Assembly (NCBI GenBank): GCA_033764725.1
Contig: JANRIR010000005.1
Span: 1-64,000 of the forward strand
Source: RI-43 sp033764725
GTDB taxonomy: Bacteria; Pseudomonadota; Alphaproteobacteria; Caulobacterales; Aquidulcibacteraceae
Direction of reading: 5' to 3'
Length of the DNA stretch: 64,000 nt
Shown here: positions 61,208 through 64,000 of the stretch, piece by piece
Layout of the letters: every line of letters begins with the position of its first letter
Position numbering within the stretch: the stretch's first letter is position 1
Translations under genes and position numbers: made by a program
Notes under the pieces: generated by a model
Database searches by the model: none
Told to the model about the DNA's origin: nothing
What the model saw: the letters and a program-made list of their open reading frames with translations, nothing else

Positions 61208-62118
61208 TGGCTTCTGCGATTCCGCGCGATCAGGGCTCCGCTGCGGCGGAGCCCTTTTCGCATGGCGCGCGCTTCATCCTCACGCTGCGCTGCCCCGATG
61301 CGATCGGCATCGTCGCAGCGGTGTCGACGTTTCTCGCCGATCGCGGCCTCTCGATCGACGAATCGCACCAATTCCATGATCGCGACAATGGCGATTTCTA
61401 CATGCGCGCGGCGTTCGCGGCGCCGGATTCTGCGCGCGCCAGCCTGGACGAATTGAACGCCGGCTTCGCCCCCATCGCGCGGCGCTTCGCGATGAGCTGG
61501 CGCATCTTCGACGCCGGCTCGCGGCCGAAACTCTTTCTCGCGGTTTCAAAGATCGGCCACTGCCTCGTCGATCTGTTCAACCGCGTGGAGTCCGGCTGGC
61601 TGCGCGCCGATATCGTGGGCGTGTTCTCCAATCACGACGATCTGGGCCCGATCGCGCAGGCGCGCGGCGCAGCTTTCCATGCCCATCCCGTCACCCCGCA
61701 CACCAAGGCGCAAGCCGAGGCCGCGCTGCTGCAGGCGATCGCGGCAAGCGGGGCGGAGATGCTGGTGCTTGCGCGCTACATGCAGATCCTGACGCCCGAG
61801 ACCTGCGCCGCGCTGGAAGGGCGCGCCATCAACATCCACCATTCCTTTCTGCCCGGCTTCAAAGGCGCGCGGCCCTATCATCAGGCGCATGCGCGCGGCG
61901 TGAAGATCATCGGCGCCACCGCGCATTATGTGACGCCGGATCTCGACGAAGGGCCCATCATCGAGCAGGCCGTTGAGCGCGTCACGCATCAGCAATCCGC
62001 CGCCGACCTCGTCGAGATCGGGCGCGACCTCGAATGTCAGGTGCTCGCGCGCGCGGTGCGTTGGCACATCGAGCGCCGCGTGATCATCTCCGGCAACAAG
62101 ACGATCGTCTTCCGCTGA
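61207..62118 (+). CDS. purU: formyltetrahydrofolate deformylase
   Basis: A 303-residue enzyme: an N-terminal ACT domain (FILTLRCPDAIGIVAAVSTFLADR) and a formyltransferase fold with catalytic NIHHSFLPGFKGARPYHQ and TPDLDEGPIIEQ. It hydrolyses 10-formyl-THF to formate and THF, supplying formate for purine synthesis and balancing one-carbon pools. The ATG overlaps the rpsD TGA. A terminator-like hairpin lies in codons 9-18 (61233-61258). Confidence 0.95.
   Translation: MASAIPRDQGSAAAEPFSHGARFILTLRCPDAIGIVAAVSTFLADRGLSIDESHQFHDRDNGDFYMRAAFAAPDSARASLDELNAGFAPIARRFAMSWRIFDAGSRPKLFLAVSKIGHCLVDLFNRVESGWLRADIVGVFSNHDDLGPIAQARGAAFHAHPVTPHTKAQAEAALLQAIAASGAEMLVLARYMQILTPETCAALEGRAINIHHSFLPGFKGARPYHQAHARGVKIIGATAHYVTPDLDEGPIIEQAVERVTHQQSAADLVEIGRDLECQVLARAVRWHIERRVIISGNKTIVFR
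61233..61258 (+). terminator. intrinsic-terminator hairpin inside the 5' end of purU
   Basis: GGGCTCCGC, loop TGCG, GCGGAGCCC, then TTTT: a perfect 9-base stem with a T-run. It follows the rpsD stop by 25 bases and is translated as purU codons. Confidence 0.65.
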
Positions 62119-62129
62119 AGGAGCCGCGC

Positions 62130-62948
62130 ATGGATTGGCGCAGCCTTGACGACAAGATCCGCGTGAATCCGGGCGACAAGCCCAAGCTCTCCGGCCGCGA
62201 CGCCGTACGCGCCGATCTGTTTCCCGATCGCGCAGCGGCGGAGGCGCACACAGCAGACTGCGCCGCCGCGATCGATCGCCTGCAGGATACGCTCTGGGCG
62301 GAGAAATCCCGTGCGCTGCTTGTGGTGCTGCAAGGGATCGACACCTCCGGCAAGGACGGCACGGTGCGCGGCGTGTTCAATGCGTGCGGGCCGCTCGGCG
62401 TGCAGGTGACGGCGTTCGGGCGGCCGAGCGAGCTGGAGCTTGCGCACGATTATCTTTGGCGTGTGCACCAGGCGGTTCCGCGCAAGGGCATGATCGGCGT
62501 GTTCAACCGCTCGCACTACGAGGATGTGCTGGTGGTGAAGGTGCATGGACTTGCGCCCGCCGCCGCCATCGCGCAGCGCTACGCCCAGATCAACGCCTTC
62601 GAGAAGCACTTATCGGAAAACGGAACGACGATCCTCAAATTCATGCTTCACATCTCGAAGGACGAGCAGAAGGAGCGCCTGCAGGAGCGCCTCGACGATC
62701 CGGAGAAGAACTGGAAGTTCAATCCCGGCGACCTCGACGATCGCGCGAAATGGGCGGATTTCGAACGCGCCTACGAAGTCGCGCTGGCGAAATGCTCCAC
62801 CGAGCACGCACCGTGGCGCATCGTGCCGGCCGACAAGAAATGGCGCCGCAACGCGATCATCGCGACCATCGTGCGCGGCGTCTTGGAAGATATGGCGCCC
62901 GCCTATCCCGCGGCGGATTGGAAGCCGTCGGATTTCAAGATCGTATGA
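62130..62948 (+). CDS. ppk2: polyphosphate kinase 2 family protein
   Basis: A 272-residue PPK2: Walker A GIDTSGKDGT near residue 70, FGRPSELELAHDYLWRVHQAVPRKG, Walker-B-like MIGVFNRSHYEDVL, FEKHLSENGTTILKFMLHISKDEQ and the lid residues. It transfers phosphate between polyphosphate and nucleotides (ADP or AMP subclass not determined). It follows purU by 11 bases. Confidence 0.93.
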   Translation: MDWRSLDDKIRVNPGDKPKLSGRDAVRADLFPDRAAAEAHTADCAAAIDRLQDTLWAEKSRALLVVLQGIDTSGKDGTVRGVFNACGPLGVQVTAFGRPSELELAHDYLWRVHQAVPRKGMIGVFNRSHYEDVLVVKVHGLAPAAAIAQRYAQINAFEKHLSENGTTILKFMLHISKDEQKERLQERLDDPEKNWKFNPGDLDDRAKWADFERAYEVALAKCSTEHAPWRIVPADKKWRRNAIIATIVRGVLEDMAPAYPAADWKPSDFKIV

Positions 62949-62954
62949 CGCGAT

Positions 62955-63100
62955 TCTCCTTCTCCCCTTGTGGGAGAAGGTGTCAGCGAAGCTGACGGAT
63001 GAGGGGTGTCGGCGCAAACACTTGCAAGGCATCGCAAACACCCCTCATCCGTCTTGTCGCTGCGCGACAATCCACCTTCTCCCACAAGGGGAGAAGGAGA
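62955..63100. repeat. long inverted repeat, family C (REP/BIME-like)
   Basis: Two inverted units of about 55 bases: TTCTCCCCTTGTGGGAGAAG ... GCGAAGCTGACGGATGAGGG on the left, and their near-exact inverse on the right (CCCTCATCCGTCTTGTCGCT ... CTTCTCCCACAAGGGGAGAA). A short central stretch separates them. It lies between convergent ppk2 and the DUF502 gene and could stop transcription from both. Confidence 0.85.
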
Positions 63101-63109
63101 ACCGCAGCG

Positions 63110-63742
63110 TCACGGCGCGCTCGGCTCGTCCGCCTTCACGATGCCGAGAGAGATCACGCGCTTAAGCGCTTCGTCGGGCTTCAACGACAGCGGCCGCAAA
63201 TCCTTGCGCGGCGCGTAAATCAAAAAGCCTGACGTCGGGATCGGCGCCTGCGGCACATAGACCGCCACCAGCGGATCGCCGGAGACCACGTCGGAGGTGT
63301 TTTCGTTGGTGACGAAGCCGATCGCGAATTGGCCGGGGCTGGGGAATTCGATCAGCACGGCCTCTTGGAAGGACGTGCGCTCGGGCGCCGCGACCTGCTT
63401 GAACACCTGCTTTGAGCCGCCATAGACCGCGTTGACCAGCGGCAGGCGATTGATCACGCGCTCGCCCCAGCGCAACAGCGCCCGGCCTACGAGATTGCCC
63501 ACCAGTGCGCCGACCAGCGTGAGCGACGCGAGCGCGATGACGAGCCCTGCGCCCGGCACGCGCTCGGCATAGGGACGCAACACGTCGGGCAGGAACGGGA
63601 TTACGCGGTGATCGATGAAATTGACCACCGTCCACACCAGCCAGATGGTCACCACGAACGGCAGCACCAGCGCCACGCCGGCGGCGAAGCTGTTGGACAG
63701 CGAGCCAAGCGGGTTGAAGCGATGCGGTGCAGGATCGGTCAT
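63110..63742 (-). CDS. DUF502 membrane protein
   Basis: A 210-residue protein with two N-terminal helices (SFAAGVALVLPFVVTIWLVWTVVNF and LVIALASLTLVGALVGNLVGRALL) and a soluble C-terminal domain with VNAVYGGSKQVFKQVAAPERTSF and PTSGFLIYAPRKDLRPL. This is the DUF502 family, widespread and of unknown function. It converges on the ppk2 gene. Confidence 0.9.
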   Translation of the reverse strand: MTDPAPHRFNPLGSLSNSFAAGVALVLPFVVTIWLVWTVVNFIDHRVIPFLPDVLRPYAERVPGAGLVIALASLTLVGALVGNLVGRALLRWGERVINRLPLVNAVYGGSKQVFKQVAAPERTSFQEAVLIEFPSPGQFAIGFVTNENTSDVVSGDPLVAVYVPQAPIPTSGFLIYAPRKDLRPLSLKPDEALKRVISLGIVKADEPSAP

Positions 63743-63825
63743 GGGCGGCCTTTTGCGAGAAGGCGGGGCGTATCACGCACACGCGCGCCCCTCAATCGCG
63801 GGCCGGCTCAGGCGGCGGCGTGGGT

Positions 63826-64000
63826 TCAGCGCTGGATCACCCGATCGCTCGCGAGGATCGCGTCCGGCGCGTATGGTTCGGTTGCGGCGAACGCCTCGTA
63901 GTGGGGCGTGAAATCGACATTGCAAGCGGCGAAGAGCTGCTCGAACGAGTCGAGCACGAAATAGGTCGATTGGTAGCGGTCGATCCAATAGCGCGTGCGC
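63826..64000 (-). CDS. phhA: phenylalanine 4-hydroxylase, C-terminal end (partial)
   Basis: The last 57 residues before the stop: RTRYWIDRYQSTYFVLDSFE followed by QLFAACNVDFTPHYEAF and a short tail. TRY-ID-YQ-TYFV-DSFEQLF is the signature end of bacterial phenylalanine hydroxylase, which converts phenylalanine to tyrosine with tetrahydropterin and non-haem iron. The rest is outside the window. Confidence 0.85.
   Translation of the reverse strand, partial: RTRYWIDRYQSTYFVLDSFEQLFAACNVDFTPHYEAFAATEPYAPDAILASDRVIQR

Noticed and set aside
62955..63100. Possible CRISPR array because of repeated GGATGAGGGGTGT-type units
   Set aside because: The units are inverted, not direct, only two are present, and no cas gene is near.

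Overview
This is a GC-rich chromosomal window from an alphaproteobacterium. It carries GapR (DUF2312), RcdA (DUF1465), TrcR (DUF1013), an NtrC-type regulator resembling TacA, COQ9 and a GTTC-N7-GTTC LexA box. That combination points to Caulobacterales or a close relative such as the Hyphomonadaceae; the species cannot be named from sequence alone. No tRNA, rRNA, CRISPR array, prophage or replication origin was seen. Core genes dominate: pntB (partial), rpsU, purEK, rpmE, rpmJ, recA, alaS, icd, trmJ-like, rimO, bfd-bfr, rpsD, purU, a PPK2 gene and phhA (partial).

Layout. 0-5.5 kb: the 3' part of pntB, then a lower-GC insertion with a DUF262/HNH (GmrSD-like) nuclease, a PIN/antitoxin pair, a membrane TIR protein and small genes. 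5.5-15.1 kb: an EVE protein, two paralogous membrane-linked alpha/beta hydrolases coupled to a NatAB-like ABC exporter, then divergent acyltransferase and GMC-oxidoreductase/Tat-protein genes. 15.2-28.2 kb: rpsU, COQ9, an AhpD-like protein, purEK, a GGDEF protein, an envelope-lipid operon (DUF465, LpxR-like, MprF-like), TrcR, metabolic enzymes, DUF1192-RcdA and rpmE. 28.3-38 kb: a secreted GH-A glycosidase, an SbtA bicarbonate transporter with a PII-like partner, an ABC1 kinase, the NtrC-type regulator, GapR, a hydrolase/TPR operon and rpmJ. 38.1-41.3 kb: a complete 3.17-kb transposon with an 8-bp target duplication, inserted exactly at the recA LexA box. 41.4-64 kb: recA, alaS, icd, a second and much larger TIR-transmembrane protein, trmJ-like, two more PIN-type toxin-antitoxin pairs, rimO, a TetR-phyH operon, bfd-bfr, rpsD-purU-ppk2, a DUF502 protein and the end of phhA.

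Accessory DNA is interspersed in small packets rather than one large island. Two families of palindromic intergenic repeats (REP/BIME-like), plus a third related one, occupy gaps between operons. The items most worth following are the large TIR-TM protein with duplicated cysteine-containing extracytoplasmic repeats, the transposon in the recA SOS operator, the nuclease gene that re-encodes the pntB 3' end, an apparent AUC start codon in rpsU, and an intrinsic-terminator hairpin inside the first codons of purU.

All functional calls come from reading motifs in the translated sequence; no database search was run.
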